Shown piece after piece: positions 30,919 through 39,306 of a stretch of 41,433 nt of DNA. The DNA lies in NCBI RefSeq assembly GCF_027000115.1, contig NZ_JALTON010000046.1, forward strand, positions 1-41,433. Reading direction: 5' to 3'. The translations under genes were made by a program, and so were the position numbers. Below the pieces are notes generated by a model, which made no database searches, was not told the origin of the DNA, and worked only from the letters and a program-made list of their open reading frames with translations. How positions within the stretch are numbered: the stretch's first letter is position 1; each line of letters starts with the position of its first letter. Source of the DNA: Thiohalobacter sp. (GTDB taxonomy: Bacteria > Pseudomonadota > Gammaproteobacteria > Thiohalobacterales > Thiohalobacteraceae).

Positions 30919-33077
30919 GAATCGCCTCCGGCGGCAACGTCCACGTCGCCGTTCTGCAGGGCATGCAGGCGCGCATAGGCCCCACCCCGCTTGAGCAGGC
31001 TGTCGTGATCGCCCTGCTCTACGATGCAGCCCTTGTCCAGCACGATGATGCGGTCGGCGTGCCGCACCGTGGACAGGCGATGGGCGATCAGGATGAGAGT
31101 GCGCCCCTTGGCAATGGCGGCCATGTTGCGCTGCAGGATGCGCTCGGATTCGTAATCGAGCGCGCTGGTGGCCTCGTCGAAGATGAGGATGCGCGGCCGG
31201 GTAGCCAGGGCGCGGGCAATGGCGATGCGCTGACGCTGGCCGCCGGAGAGGGTCGCGCCATGCTCGCCGACGCGGGTGTCGTAGCCTTCGGGCATTTCGA
31301 GGATGAACTCGTGGGCCCCGGCGAGGCGAGCGGCGGCCACCACCTGTTCCATGGGCATGCCGGGGTCGGCCAGCGCGATGTTCTCGCGCACGCTGCGGTT
31401 GAAGAGGATGTTCTCCTGCAATACCACGCCGATCTGGCGCCGCAGCCAGGCGGTATCCACCATGGCCAGATCGACGCCGTCGACCAGCACCCGCCCGGAT
31501 TCGGGGACGTACATGCGCTGGATCAGCCGGGCCAGCGTGCTCTTGCCGGAGCCGGAACGGCCGACCACGCCGACGACCTCGCCGGGCCGGATGTCCAGCG
31601 AGAGATCGTGCAGCACCTCGGGCCCGTCGGGCCGGTAGCGGAAGGTGACGTGATCCAGCGTCACCCGGCCGCCGATGGCCGGCAACGAGGCGCGTTGCTG
31701 GTCATGGGAGGGCTCGGCGGGGGCGTTGAGGATGTCGCCGAGGCGCTGGATGGAGATCCCGGCCTGCTGGAAATCCTGCCAGAGCTGCACCAGGCGCAGG
31801 ATGGGCCCGCTGATGCGGGCGGCAAACATGTTGAAGGCAATGAGCTGGCCGACGGTGAGATCACCCTGGATCACCGCGCGGGCACCCACCCAGAGGATGA
31901 GCACGACCACCACCTTGTTCACGAATCCGGCCGTCTGGCGGGCGATGTTGCCGAGGTTGGCGGCGCGGAAGCTGGCCTGCACATAGCCGGCGAGCTGTTC
32001 CTCCCAGCGCCGTTCCATCTGCGGTTCGACGGCCATGGCCTTGACCGTCTCGATGCCGGTGACGGACTCGACCAGAAAGGCCTGGTTCTCGGCGCCGCGG
32101 TTGAACTTCTCGTTGACCCGCTCGCGCAGGACAGGCGTGACGAACACGGACAGCAGGACATAGAAGGGAATGGAGCCCGCGACGATGGCGGTCAGCAGCG
32201 GGCTGTAGTAATACATGACCGCGAAGAAGACCACCGTGAACAGCAGGTCGATGACCAGGGTGAGCGCGGAACCGGTGATGAAGTCGCGCACGGTTTCGAG
32301 TTCGCGCACCCGCGCCACCGAGTCACCCACCCGGCGGGCCTGGAAATAGGCCATGGGCAGGGCGAGCAGATGGCGGAAGAGCTTCGCACCGAGGGCCACA
32401 TCCACGCGATTGGCCGTGTGGCTGAAGACGTAGGTGCGCAGCCCCTCCAGCACCACCTCGAACAGGGACACCACCAGCAAGCCGATGGCCAGCACGTCGA
32501 GCGTGGTCAGGCCCTTGTGCACCAGCACCTTGTCGATGACGACCTGAAAGAACAGCGGCGTGAACAGTGCCAGCAACTGGATGAAGAAAGAGGCCACCAG
32601 CACTTCGGCGAACAGCCGGCGGTACTTCATCAGCGCCGGCAGGAACCAGCGCAGACCGAAACGGATATCCTCGCCGGCCAGCGTGGCCCGGCGGGTGAGC
32701 AGGATCAGACGGCCGGACCAGGCCTGTTCGAAGATCTCGCGGGGCAGTACCAGGGGGCGGGATTCCAGCGGGTCCTGGATGAGGACGCGCTCGTCATCGA
32801 GCCGCGCGATAATGAAGTAGTGGCCGTCACGATGCTCACCGATGGCGGGCAGCGCCGTCTTGCGCAAGCGCGCCCAGTCGCTGTCCACCGCCCGGGCCTT
32901 GAGCCCCAGAAAGCGGGCGGCGCGGAGGATTTCCGGCTCGCCGAACGCAACGCCGGACTCGCCGAAGCGATGGCGCAAGGCCTCCGGCTCCGCGGCCAGT
33001 CCAAAGAGCCGCGCAGCCATCGCCACGCAGGCCAGTCCCGTGTCGGCGCTCCGTTCGCCGTCTACCGTATGCGGCAT
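30915..33077 (-). CDS. Type I secretion ABC transporter with inactive C39-like domain
   Basis: A 720-residue inner-membrane exporter of the HlyB/LapB class. Residues 1-130 form a C39-peptidase-like domain in which the catalytic Cys is replaced by T13 (DTGLACVAM), while H86 (GHYFII) and D102 remain. It is therefore a non-cleaving domain that would bind RTX repeats. A six-helix membrane domain follows (about 150-420). The ATPase has Walker A GRSGSGKST near 511, the signature LSGGQRQR near 610, Walker B ILIFDEATSALD and the switch IAHRLS. It is the first gene of the minus-strand block, with HlyD following in a 4-base overlap. No TolC-type outer-membrane gene is nearby. The RTX protein downstream is the likely substrate. 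Confidence 0.92.
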   Translation of the reverse strand: MPHTVDGERSADTGLACVAMAARLFGLAAEPEALRHRFGESGVAFGEPEILRAARFLGLKARAVDSDWARLRKTALPAIGEHRDGHYFIIARLDDERVLIQDPLESRPLVLPREIFEQAWSGRLILLTRRATLAGEDIRFGLRWFLPALMKYRRLFAEVLVASFFIQLLALFTPLFFQVVIDKVLVHKGLTTLDVLAIGLLVVSLFEVVLEGLRTYVFSHTANRVDVALGAKLFRHLLALPMAYFQARRVGDSVARVRELETVRDFITGSALTLVIDLLFTVVFFAVMYYYSPLLTAIVAGSIPFYVLLSVFVTPVLRERVNEKFNRGAENQAFLVESVTGIETVKAMAVEPQMERRWEEQLAGYVQASFRAANLGNIARQTAGFVNKVVVVLILWVGARAVIQGDLTVGQLIAFNMFAARISGPILRLVQLWQDFQQAGISIQRLGDILNAPAEPSHDQQRASLPAIGGRVTLDHVTFRYRPDGPEVLHDLSLDIRPGEVVGVVGRSGSGKSTLARLIQRMYVPESGRVLVDGVDLAMVDTAWLRRQIGVVLQENILFNRSVRENIALADPGMPMEQVVAAARLAGAHEFILEMPEGYDTRVGEHGATLSGGQRQRIAIARALATRPRILIFDEATSALDYESERILQRNMAAIAKGRTLILIAHRLSTVRHADRIIVLDKGCIVEQGDHDSLLKRGGAYARLHALQNGDVDVAAGGDS

Positions 33078-33280
33078 TCCCGATGCTCTTGTGTGTTCTT
33101 GTTATCGCGCCGGCGCTTCCTCTACGCCACGGCCGCGTATGAGCACCTTAATCAAGGATGGCAAACTGTGACAACCCCGGCACCAGGCATCTTCCCGACA
33201 CTGGATGTAAGCCGATGCCTACAATCATGGACCACCGACAGACAACTGGACTCATTCCCGAACAAGGCGCGGCGGCCTGG

Positions 33281-33400
33281 CCCGCATATTGCCCCAAGGT
33301 GGAAGCATGCGATGGGTAACTTGTTCTACTGGAAGGCAATGAACCGGGTTCCGACTCCTTTGTTCGAGGGTGCATTTGTCACCGCCCGCTTCCTGCTCCG
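33281..33400 (+). repeat. Imperfect inverted-repeat element, copy 2 (MITE-like)
   Basis: This stretch aligns with the reverse strand of 18675-18808: CCCGCATATTGC at the left, GGAAGC, a GGGTAACTTGTT segment, GGCAATGAACCGGG in the centre and GCCCGCTTCC at the right. The right end lacks the AATATGCGG arm, so this copy is truncated or decayed. It lies upstream of the ABC transporter gene. No gene is seen in 33078-33718; it is filled by this and other repeats. Confidence 0.55.
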
Positions 33401-33405
33401 GCCCG

Positions 33406-33522
33406 GGCGGATTCTCGCTCGGCCTCGGGGGCGCTTCACTCAAGGCACTGTCGAGCGGAATACCGCCAGATCCTGGCAACCGGAAGCCCATGATGGGCAC
33501 GCTTCGCTTTGCCCATCCTACC
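33406..33522 (+). repeat. 117-bp direct repeat, copy 1
   Basis: The segment from GGCGGATT to CATCCTACC is repeated at 33583-33698 with about a dozen or more scattered differences. Its right end contains the palindromic unit TGATGGGCACGCTTCGCTTT followed by GCCCATCCTA (33491-33520). Between the two copies lies an inverted version of the palindromic unit (33538-33572). Confidence 0.7.
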
Positions 33523-33537
33523 TTGAGTGTCTCTTGC

Positions 33538-33572
33538 AGGATGGGCAAAGGCGCGAGGCGACGTGCCCATCA
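33538..33572 (-). repeat. Palindromic GATGGGCA repeat unit, inverted
   Basis: AGGATGGGCAAAGGCG...CGTGCCCATCA is the reverse-strand version of the units at 33491-33520 and 33667-33696. The outer arms GATGGGCA and TGCCCATC pair, so the RNA would fold into a hairpin. Together with the units at 41111-41197 it forms a dispersed family within the window. Confidence 0.65.
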
Positions 33573-33582
33573 GCCCGGTCTT

Positions 33583-33698
33583 GGCGGATTTTCCCTCGGC
33601 CACGGGGCGCTTTACTCAGGGCACTGTCGATAGAAATACCGCCAAATGTTGGCAACCGGAAACCCATGATGGGCACGCTTCGCTTTGCCCATCCTACC
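33583..33698 (+). repeat. 117-bp direct repeat, copy 2
   Basis: Second copy of the repeat at 33406-33522, 116 bases long, ending 20 bases before the stop of the S24-like gene on the minus strand. It includes the palindromic unit at 33667-33696, identical over 30 bases to that at 33491-33520. It may act as a terminator-like structure for the minus-strand cysG transcript. Confidence 0.7.
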
Positions 33699-33718
33699 CG
33701 GGTACTGGCGGGCAAGGC

Positions 33719-34090
33719 TCAGACGTAGTGCTTGTGATAGCTGCGCCGGGTGCCGGCACGCTGGACGACGAGGCCGGCGATGACGTGGAGGCCGGGGATT
33801 TCGATGGTTTCGTATTCGCTGGTGCGCATGGGCTTGAGGTAGTAGCGGTCTTCCTGGATGAGCAGTTGGCGGAAGATGAGTTCCTCTTCCTCGCCGACAC
33901 GCGCGATCACGAAGGAGCCGTTCTGGATGACGCCGGAGGGGTCGATGACGATGATGCAGCCCTTGGCGAACTCCGGTTCCATGCTGTCGTCGATGACCTG
34001 CAGGGCGATGAGCTCGCTGCCGCCGCAACTGCCCTCGTCGGCGCGAATGGCCGCTTCCAGTTCCTTGATCTCTTCGGGGCTCATGGTCAT
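33719..34090 (-). CDS. S24/LexA-like protein lacking the catalytic lysine
   Basis: A 123-residue protein with the LexA/S24 peptidase fold and no DNA-binding domain. The serine motif is present (DDSMEPEFAKG). In LexA-type proteins the catalytic lysine follows VVARxxxExxxxK; here the matching segment is VIARVGEEEELIFRQL, with Arg in place of Lys. Self-cleavage is thus unlikely. The ATG at 34090 has GAGGAG 7 bases upstream and lies 14 bases after the cysG stop, so both genes are on one transcript. The open frame continues far upstream inside cysG but that part is not coding. Function is unknown; a regulatory or ligand-binding role linked to siroheme synthesis is only an inference. Confidence 0.75.
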   Translation of the reverse strand: MTMSPEEIKELEAAIRADEGSCGGSELIALQVIDDSMEPEFAKGCIIVIDPSGVIQNGSFVIARVGEEEELIFRQLLIQEDRYYLKPMRTSEYETIEIPGLHVIAGLVVQRAGTRRSYHKHYV

Positions 34091-34104
34091 GGCAGTCTCC
34101 TCGC

Positions 34105-35526
34105 TCAGGCGTGACTGGAGAACACGGTGCCGGGCCGGTGTTCCTCGGGCTGGTACCAGTCCAGCTTCTTGCGCAGACGCACGACTTCGCCAACGATGGT
34201 CAGCGTGGGCGCGCGCACCTGCGCCTCCTCGACCAGCTTCGGCAGGCTGGCGACGGTGCCGGTGAGCACGCGCTGGTTGGGCGTGGTGCCCTGCTCCACC
34301 AGCGCCGCGGGCGTATCCGGTGACATGCCATGGGCGATGAGCCGTTCGCTGATCACCGGCATGCCGGTCAGGCCCATGTAGAACACCACCGTCTGGTTGG
34401 GCGCGACCAGTGCCGGCCAGTTGAGATCCAGCTCGCCGTGCTTGAGATGCCCGGTGACGAAGACGCAGGACTGGGCGTAGTCGCGGTGGGTCAGCGGGAT
34501 GCCGCTGTAGGAGGCACAGCCGGCGGCCGCGGTAATGCCAGGCACCACCTGGAAGTGGATGCCTTCCTGGGCCAGGGTCTCGATCTCCTCGCCGCCGCGG
34601 CCGAAGATGAAGGGGTCGCCGCCCTTGAGCCGCAGCACCCGCTTGCCCTGCTTCGCCAGATCGACCAGAAGCTGGTTGATGCCCTCCTGGGGCACGGCAT
34701 GGTTGTCCTTCTGCTTGCCGACGTAGTAGCGCTCGGCGTCGCGCCGGGTCATGTCGAGGATGGGCCGGGACACCAGCCGGTCGTAGACCACCACGTCGGC
34801 CTGCTGCATCAGGCGCACGGCACGAAAGGTCAGCAGATCGGGATCGCCCGGCCCGGCGCCGACCAGGTAGACCTCGCCGACGTCGCGGCGGCTCTGGTCG
34901 CGGGCGATGCGATCCTCGAGTTCGCGGCGCGCCTCGTCCATCTGCCCGGCGAAGGCCAGCTCGGCCACCGGTCCCTCGATGATCTCCTCCCAGAAGCGGC
35001 GACGCTCGGTGGCGTCGGGAAAGCGCTCGCGCACCGGCTTGCGGAAGTCTTCCAGCAGCCTGGCCAGCCGGCCGTAGCCGCTGGGGATCAGCGTCTCCAG
35101 CCGGGTACGGAGCTGGCGCGCCAGCACCGGCGAGGCACCGCCGGTGGAGACGGCGGCGATGACCGGGGAGCGGTCGATCACCGACGGAAAGATGAAACTG
35201 CACAGGCGGCGGTCGTCGACCACGTTGACCGGGATGCCGCGCGCCCGCGCGGCCTCGGCCACGGCCCGGTTGACGGCCGCATCGTCGGTGGCGGCCACCA
35301 CCAGCTGCATGCCGTCGAGGTCCTCGGGGACGAAGGTACCGGGCCGGTGCGTGACCTCGCCGGCCTCGGCCTGGCGACGCAGGTCGGGGCCCAGCTCCGG
35401 GGCGACCACCGTGACCCGGCCGCCGGCGCGCACGAGCAGCGTCGCCTTGCGCGCGGCTACCGTGCCGCCACCAACCAGTAGGCAGGGCTGGTCCTTCAAC
35501 TGGAAAAAAGCCGGCAAGAATTCCAT
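34105..35526 (-). CDS. cysG: Siroheme synthase CysG (multifunctional)
   Basis: A 473-residue fusion enzyme making siroheme from uroporphyrinogen III. The N-terminal part (about 1-205) is the NAD-dependent precorrin-2 dehydrogenase and ferrochelatase, with [15 protein letters not shown] near residues 17-31. The C-terminal part (about 215-460) is the SAM-dependent methyltransferase, shown by [36 protein letters not shown] and [22 protein letters not shown]. The length is close to E. coli CysG (457). Siroheme is the precursor of the DsrAB cofactor, so the gene supports the dsr locus although it lies about 20 kb away. A sigma-70-like promoter is seen upstream at 35639-35667. Confidence 0.95.
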   Translation of the reverse strand: MEFLPAFFQLKDQPCLLVGGGTVAARKATLLVRAGGRVTVVAPELGPDLRRQAEAGEVTHRPGTFVPEDLDGMQLVVAATDDAAVNRAVAEAARARGIPVNVVDDRRLCSFIFPSVIDRSPVIAAVSTGGASPVLARQLRTRLETLIPSGYGRLARLLEDFRKPVRERFPDATERRRFWEEIIEGPVAELAFAGQMDEARRELEDRIARDQSRRDVGEVYLVGAGPGDPDLLTFRAVRLMQQADVVVYDRLVSRPILDMTRRDAERYYVGKQKDNHAVPQEGINQLLVDLAKQGKRVLRLKGGDPFIFGRGGEEIETLAQEGIHFQVVPGITAAAGCASYSGIPLTHRDYAQSCVFVTGHLKHGELDLNWPALVAPNQTVVFYMGLTGMPVISERLIAHGMSPDTPAALVEQGTTPNQRVLTGTVASLPKLVEEAQVRAPTLTIVGEVVRLRKKLDWYQPEEHRPGTVFSSHA

Positions 35527-35638
35527 GAATGGTCGTTCAGCAGGTCCGGGGGTCGGCTACTTCACCACAGGCGGGCCAGGGGCGAAATATCCTATCCGTG
35601 GTAAGGGACAGCGCTGCCACAGGCCACAAGGGACTGCA

Positions 35639-35667
35639 ACTTTAAACTTCTATACATTGAATTTCAA
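35639..35667 (-). promoter_or_regulatory. Candidate sigma-70 promoter of cysG
   Basis: On the minus strand TTGAAA (35667-35662) is followed after 17 bases by TAAAGT (35644-35639). The start codon of cysG is about 113 bases downstream. The surroundings are AT-rich compared with the rest of the region, which supports a promoter. Confidence 0.4.
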
Positions 35668-35693
35668 GGAAATTCCCGCAGAAGACGCGGGGA

Positions 35694-36317
35694 TCAGGGG
35701 AACCGGCGGCTGACCGAGCCGAATAACTGGAACTCGCCGTCCGGCAAGGCACTGCTGGCACCGCGCTCGGTGAAGCGCAGGCCGAGCCCGAATCCCTTCA
35801 GCCGGGTCCGGGCCGCGATGCTGAAGTCGAGCGGATTCCGGTGCAGCCCGCCCGCGAGCGACTGGCCGAAGGACAGCGACAGCGCGCTCCGCTCGCCGAT
35901 GTCGCCGCGCCAGCCGGCCTCGTAATAGAAATTACGGCCGCTGCCATCACGCGCCCCGTTCAGGGACCAGACCCGGCCGCCGATGCCATGATAGTTCATG
36001 CCGAGGAAGTAGTCGTGATAGTCCAGCGGCCGCGGATCGGCGCTCCGGCCACGCGCAAGCCCGGCATCGAGCTGCAGTTCGTCGGTCAGCGACTGGCTGA
36101 GCGCGAGGCCAAACCGACTGCCCGCAGCCTGGTCGGGATTGAGGGGAAAGGCGTTTGCGGGGTGACCGAGATCGATCAGGGCCTGGGGCTCCGGCGCCGA
36201 CCACCAGTCGGCACGCAGGCCGGCACCCGCCACTTCTCCGGCCGTGGCCGTCAGGCTGGCGAGCGCGAACAGGCAGGCGATTACCTGCCCGCAGCCCCTG
36301 TGCTTGTCTGTTGTCAT
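35694..36317 (-). CDS. Predicted outer-membrane beta-barrel protein
   Basis: A 207-residue protein with a Sec signal peptide (about residues 1-26, core VIACLFALASLTATAG). The mature part has alternating hydrophobic and polar residues in short strands (for example FGLALSQSLTDELQLDAGLARG, FYYEAGWRGDI, FGLGLRFTERG). It ends in a strand finishing with aromatic Phe and Pro (VSRRFP). This pattern suggests a small outer-membrane beta-barrel of about eight strands. I do not recognise the exact family. GGGGTGAAG precedes the ATG. It lies 167 bases upstream of cysG and 67 bases downstream of pepN, all on the same strand. Confidence 0.6.
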   Translation of the reverse strand: MTTDKHRGCGQVIACLFALASLTATAGEVAGAGLRADWWSAPEPQALIDLGHPANAFPLNPDQAAGSRFGLALSQSLTDELQLDAGLARGRSADPRPLDYHDYFLGMNYHGIGGRVWSLNGARDGSGRNFYYEAGWRGDIGERSALSLSFGQSLAGGLHRNPLDFSIAARTRLKGFGLGLRFTERGASSALPDGEFQLFGSVSRRFP

Positions 36318-36384
36318 GATGGCACTTCACCCCTGTTACGCCGGAAATCCTAGCCGAAATTTCCGTGCCTGTCTGCCTGCCCCG

Positions 36385-39039
36385 TCACGCCCCCGCCTCG
36401 AGAAGCCGCGCCACGACTTCAGACGTATCCTTGGAAAGACCCACAACCGACTGTATCTTCTTGAGTTCATCATGGGCCGCCTGCTGTCGCTCGGGCGTGA
36501 GCGAGGCCCACTGGGAAAAGCCCCGGGCCAGCCGCGCAGCGAGCTGGGGGTTGTGGGCGTCGATCTCGCGCACCCAGTGCCCGAGCAGGCGGTAGCCGCG
36601 CCCGGAGGGGTGATGGAAGTCGCGCGGGTTGGCGCCGGCGAAGCTGCGCAGCAGCGCGTACACCCGGTTGGGATTGCGCGGGTTGAAGTCGGGATGCCCG
36701 GCGAGCGCCTCCACCCGGTCGAGCGTGTCGGGATGACGGCTGCTGGCCTGAATGGCGAACCACTTGTCGAGCACCAGCGGCTCGTTGCGCCAGCGGGCGT
36801 GGAAATCGGCCAGCGCCTGCGCCCGCGCCTCGGCGCCGCTGTTGACCAGCGCGCGCAGCGCGGCCAGCGACTCGGTCATGTTGTCGGCGTGCGCGAACAG
36901 GTCCTCGGCCAGCGCGTGCACCTCGGGCGTATCCAGCCGCACCAGGTAATCCAGGCAGCGCGCGCGCAGGCTGCGCCGGCCGATGGCCTCCGGCGTCGGG
37001 TGGTAGGGTCCGGACACGGCGGCCAGCGCGAAGGCCTCGCGCCAGCGCTCGGCCAGGGTTCCGGCGAGTTCGCGCGCCAGTCCCTCGCGGGCCTCGAACA
37101 GCGCGCCCGGGTCCAGCGGCTCCACGAACTCGGCGAGATAGTTCTCGCCCGGCAGCGCCAGCAGTTCCGCGGCCAGACCGGGGTCCAGCAAGGGTTCGTC
37201 GAGAATTTTCCGGAAGGCCTCGCGCAACAGGTGTTCGCCATCGGCATCAGGCACGCCGGCGATCCGCGCCAGCAGCACCCGGCGCGCCAGGGTCTGGCCG
37301 GCGTCCCAGCGGCTGAAGGGGTCGTCGTCTTCGGCCAGCAGCCGGGCCAGGGCCGCGTTGTCGTAATCGGCCTCCAGGATCACCGGCGCTGAAAAGCCGC
37401 GCAACAGCGAGGGCAGGCTGTCCTCGGCCACGTCCTGGAACACGAAGGTCTCCTCTGCCTCGCACAGATTGAGCACCCGCTCACTGCCCTGCGCCTCGGC
37501 CTCGCCATACAGCCGCAGGGGCTGACGGCGGCCGTCGCGGTCGAGCAGCGCCACCCGAACCGGGATGTGCAGCGGCAGCTTGTCGGGCTGCCCCGGCGTG
37601 GGCGGGGTGCGCTGGGCCAGCGTCAGCGCCAGGGTGCCGGCCGCGGGGTTGTGCTGCCAGCGCGCCTTCAGCCGTGGCGTGCCGGCCTGGCTGTACCAGC
37701 GCCGGAACAGGGCCAGGTTGACACCGTTGGCCGCTTCCATCGCCACGATGAAGTCCTCGACCGTCACCGCCTGCCCGTCGTGGCGTTCGAAATAGAGATC
37801 GGTGCCGCGATGGAAACCCTCCGGCCCGAGCAGTGTGTGCAGCATGCGCACCACCTCGGCGCCCTTGTTGTAGACGGTGAGGGTGTAGAAGTTGTCGATG
37901 GCGGCATAGCGCTCGGGTCGCACCGGATGGGCCATGGGACCGGCGTCCTCGCGGAACTGGTGGGTGCGCAGCAGATCGACATCCTGGATACGCTTGATGC
38001 TGCCGCCGCCCATGTCCGCCGAGAAGCACTGATCGCGGAATACCGTGAAGCCCTCCTTGAGACTGAGCTGGAACCAGTCGCGGCAGGTCACGCGGTTGCC
38101 CGACCAGTTATGGAAGTACTCGTGGCCGATGACGGATTCGATGTTGACATAGTCCTGGTCGGTGGCGGTGCCGGAACTGGCCAGCACGAACTTGGAGTTG
38201 AAGATGTTCAGCCCCTTGTTCTCCATCGCACCCATGTTGAAGTCGTCGACGGCGACGACCATGTAGCGGTCGAGATCGTACTCGCGGCCGTAGACCTGCT
38301 CGTCCCAGCGCATGGCACGCTTGAGCGATGCGATGGCATGGCCGCAGCGTTCGGCGTTGTGCGGCTCGACGTAAAAGGCGATGGTGACCTCGCGCCCGGA
38401 GGCGGTAACGTAGTGGTCGGTGATCTCGGCCAGCGGACCGGCCACCAGCGCGAACAGGTAACTCGGCTTGGGGAAGGGATCCTCCCAGCGCACCCAGTGG
38501 CGGCCATCCTCGAAGGTGCCGGCATCGATGCGGTTGCCGTTGGACAGCAGCACGGGAAAGCGTTCGCGGTCGGCGACCAGGGTGGTGGTGAAACGCGCCA
38601 GCACGTCGGGCCGGTCGGGATAGAAGGTGATGCGGCGGAAGCCCTCGGCCTCGCACTGGGTACAGAGGCTGTCGCCGGACAGGTACAGCCCCGACAGTTC
38701 ACTGTTGTCGCGCGGGCGGACGCGGGTCTCGATCTGCAGCTCGAAGGCCTCCGGCACACCGGGGATGCGCAGCCCTTCGGTATCGAGTGCCCAGGCCGAT
38801 TCCGGCAGTGGCTCGCCGTCGAGCCTCAGGCCCTCCAGCGTCAGATCCTCGCCGTCGAGCACCAGAACATCATCACCCGCGGCGGCAGGATTCCGACGCA
38901 TGGCGAGGCGGGCCAGCACCCGGGTGTCGTCCGGATCCAGTTCGAAGCGCAGGTCAACCCGGTCGACCAGAAAGGCCGGCGGCCGGTAGTCACGCAGAAA
39001 GACCTCGCGCGGGCGGGATACGCGCCCTCCACCCTCCAT
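36385..39039 (-). CDS. pepN: Aminopeptidase N (M1 family)
   Basis: An 884-residue cytosolic zinc aminopeptidase, close to the 870 residues of E. coli PepN. The zinc site is H306-E-Y-F-H310 in GHEYFHNWSGNRVT with the third ligand in LKEGFTVFRDQ. The exopeptidase motif GAMENKGLNIFNS is upstream. The N-terminal beta domain, the catalytic domain and the C-terminal helical domain are all present at full length. I chose the ATG at 39039 because AGGAGAGGG lies just before it; an ATG at 39108 would add 23 unlikely residues. It is divergent from the ThDP enzyme gene across a 267-base gap. It is a housekeeping gene with no special link to sulfur metabolism. Confidence 0.95.
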   Translation of the reverse strand: MEGGGRVSRPREVFLRDYRPPAFLVDRVDLRFELDPDDTRVLARLAMRRNPAAAGDDVLVLDGEDLTLEGLRLDGEPLPESAWALDTEGLRIPGVPEAFELQIETRVRPRDNSELSGLYLSGDSLCTQCEAEGFRRITFYPDRPDVLARFTTTLVADRERFPVLLSNGNRIDAGTFEDGRHWVRWEDPFPKPSYLFALVAGPLAEITDHYVTASGREVTIAFYVEPHNAERCGHAIASLKRAMRWDEQVYGREYDLDRYMVVAVDDFNMGAMENKGLNIFNSKFVLASSGTATDQDYVNIESVIGHEYFHNWSGNRVTCRDWFQLSLKEGFTVFRDQCFSADMGGGSIKRIQDVDLLRTHQFREDAGPMAHPVRPERYAAIDNFYTLTVYNKGAEVVRMLHTLLGPEGFHRGTDLYFERHDGQAVTVEDFIVAMEAANGVNLALFRRWYSQAGTPRLKARWQHNPAAGTLALTLAQRTPPTPGQPDKLPLHIPVRVALLDRDGRRQPLRLYGEAEAQGSERVLNLCEAEETFVFQDVAEDSLPSLLRGFSAPVILEADYDNAALARLLAEDDDPFSRWDAGQTLARRVLLARIAGVPDADGEHLLREAFRKILDEPLLDPGLAAELLALPGENYLAEFVEPLDPGALFEAREGLARELAGTLAERWREAFALAAVSGPYHPTPEAIGRRSLRARCLDYLVRLDTPEVHALAEDLFAHADNMTESLAALRALVNSGAEARAQALADFHARWRNEPLVLDKWFAIQASSRHPDTLDRVEALAGHPDFNPRNPNRVYALLRSFAGANPRDFHHPSGRGYRLLGHWVREIDAHNPQLAARLARGFSQWASLTPERQQAAHDELKKIQSVVGLSKDTSEVVARLLEAGA

Positions 39040-39306
39040 ATCCCTCTCCTGGTTTCGAGAAAGCCCGAAGTATACGCCCGGCGCGCGGACAAAGCGCGAG
39101 TACAGCATCCGGCAATAAAGGCAAAAACCCCGGGAATCGCGGGGTACGCCCCTGAAAGCGCCCCGGATAACCCTGGTACAAAACCTGCTTGCCCTTTTCT
39201 GGCCACCATGGCCACGGCCATTGTGTCCCGCGCACCGCCATCGGCCTTTCGATGCCCGGTGCCGGGATCACCGAGCAACAAGGGAACGGCTATAAAGGAG
39301 ACGACC

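Noticed and set aside
33406-33698. Possible CRISPR array
   Set aside because: Only two long copies with one inverted unit between them; spacing, repeat length and lack of cas genes do not fit.
30963-33728. 921-residue plus-strand open frame opposite the ABC transporter
   Set aside because: The minus strand has a complete HlyB-type transporter with Walker motifs; the plus translation is Gln/His/Gly-rich noise.
34091-35203. Apparent 494-residue protein including the S24-like gene
   Set aside because: The upstream part is an off-frame reading of cysG; the S24-like protein starts at 34090 with its own ribosome-binding site.
37567-39306. Upstream extension of the ThDP enzyme frame by 580 codons
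   Set aside because: It is antisense to pepN; the ATG at 39307 with AAGGAG is the real start.
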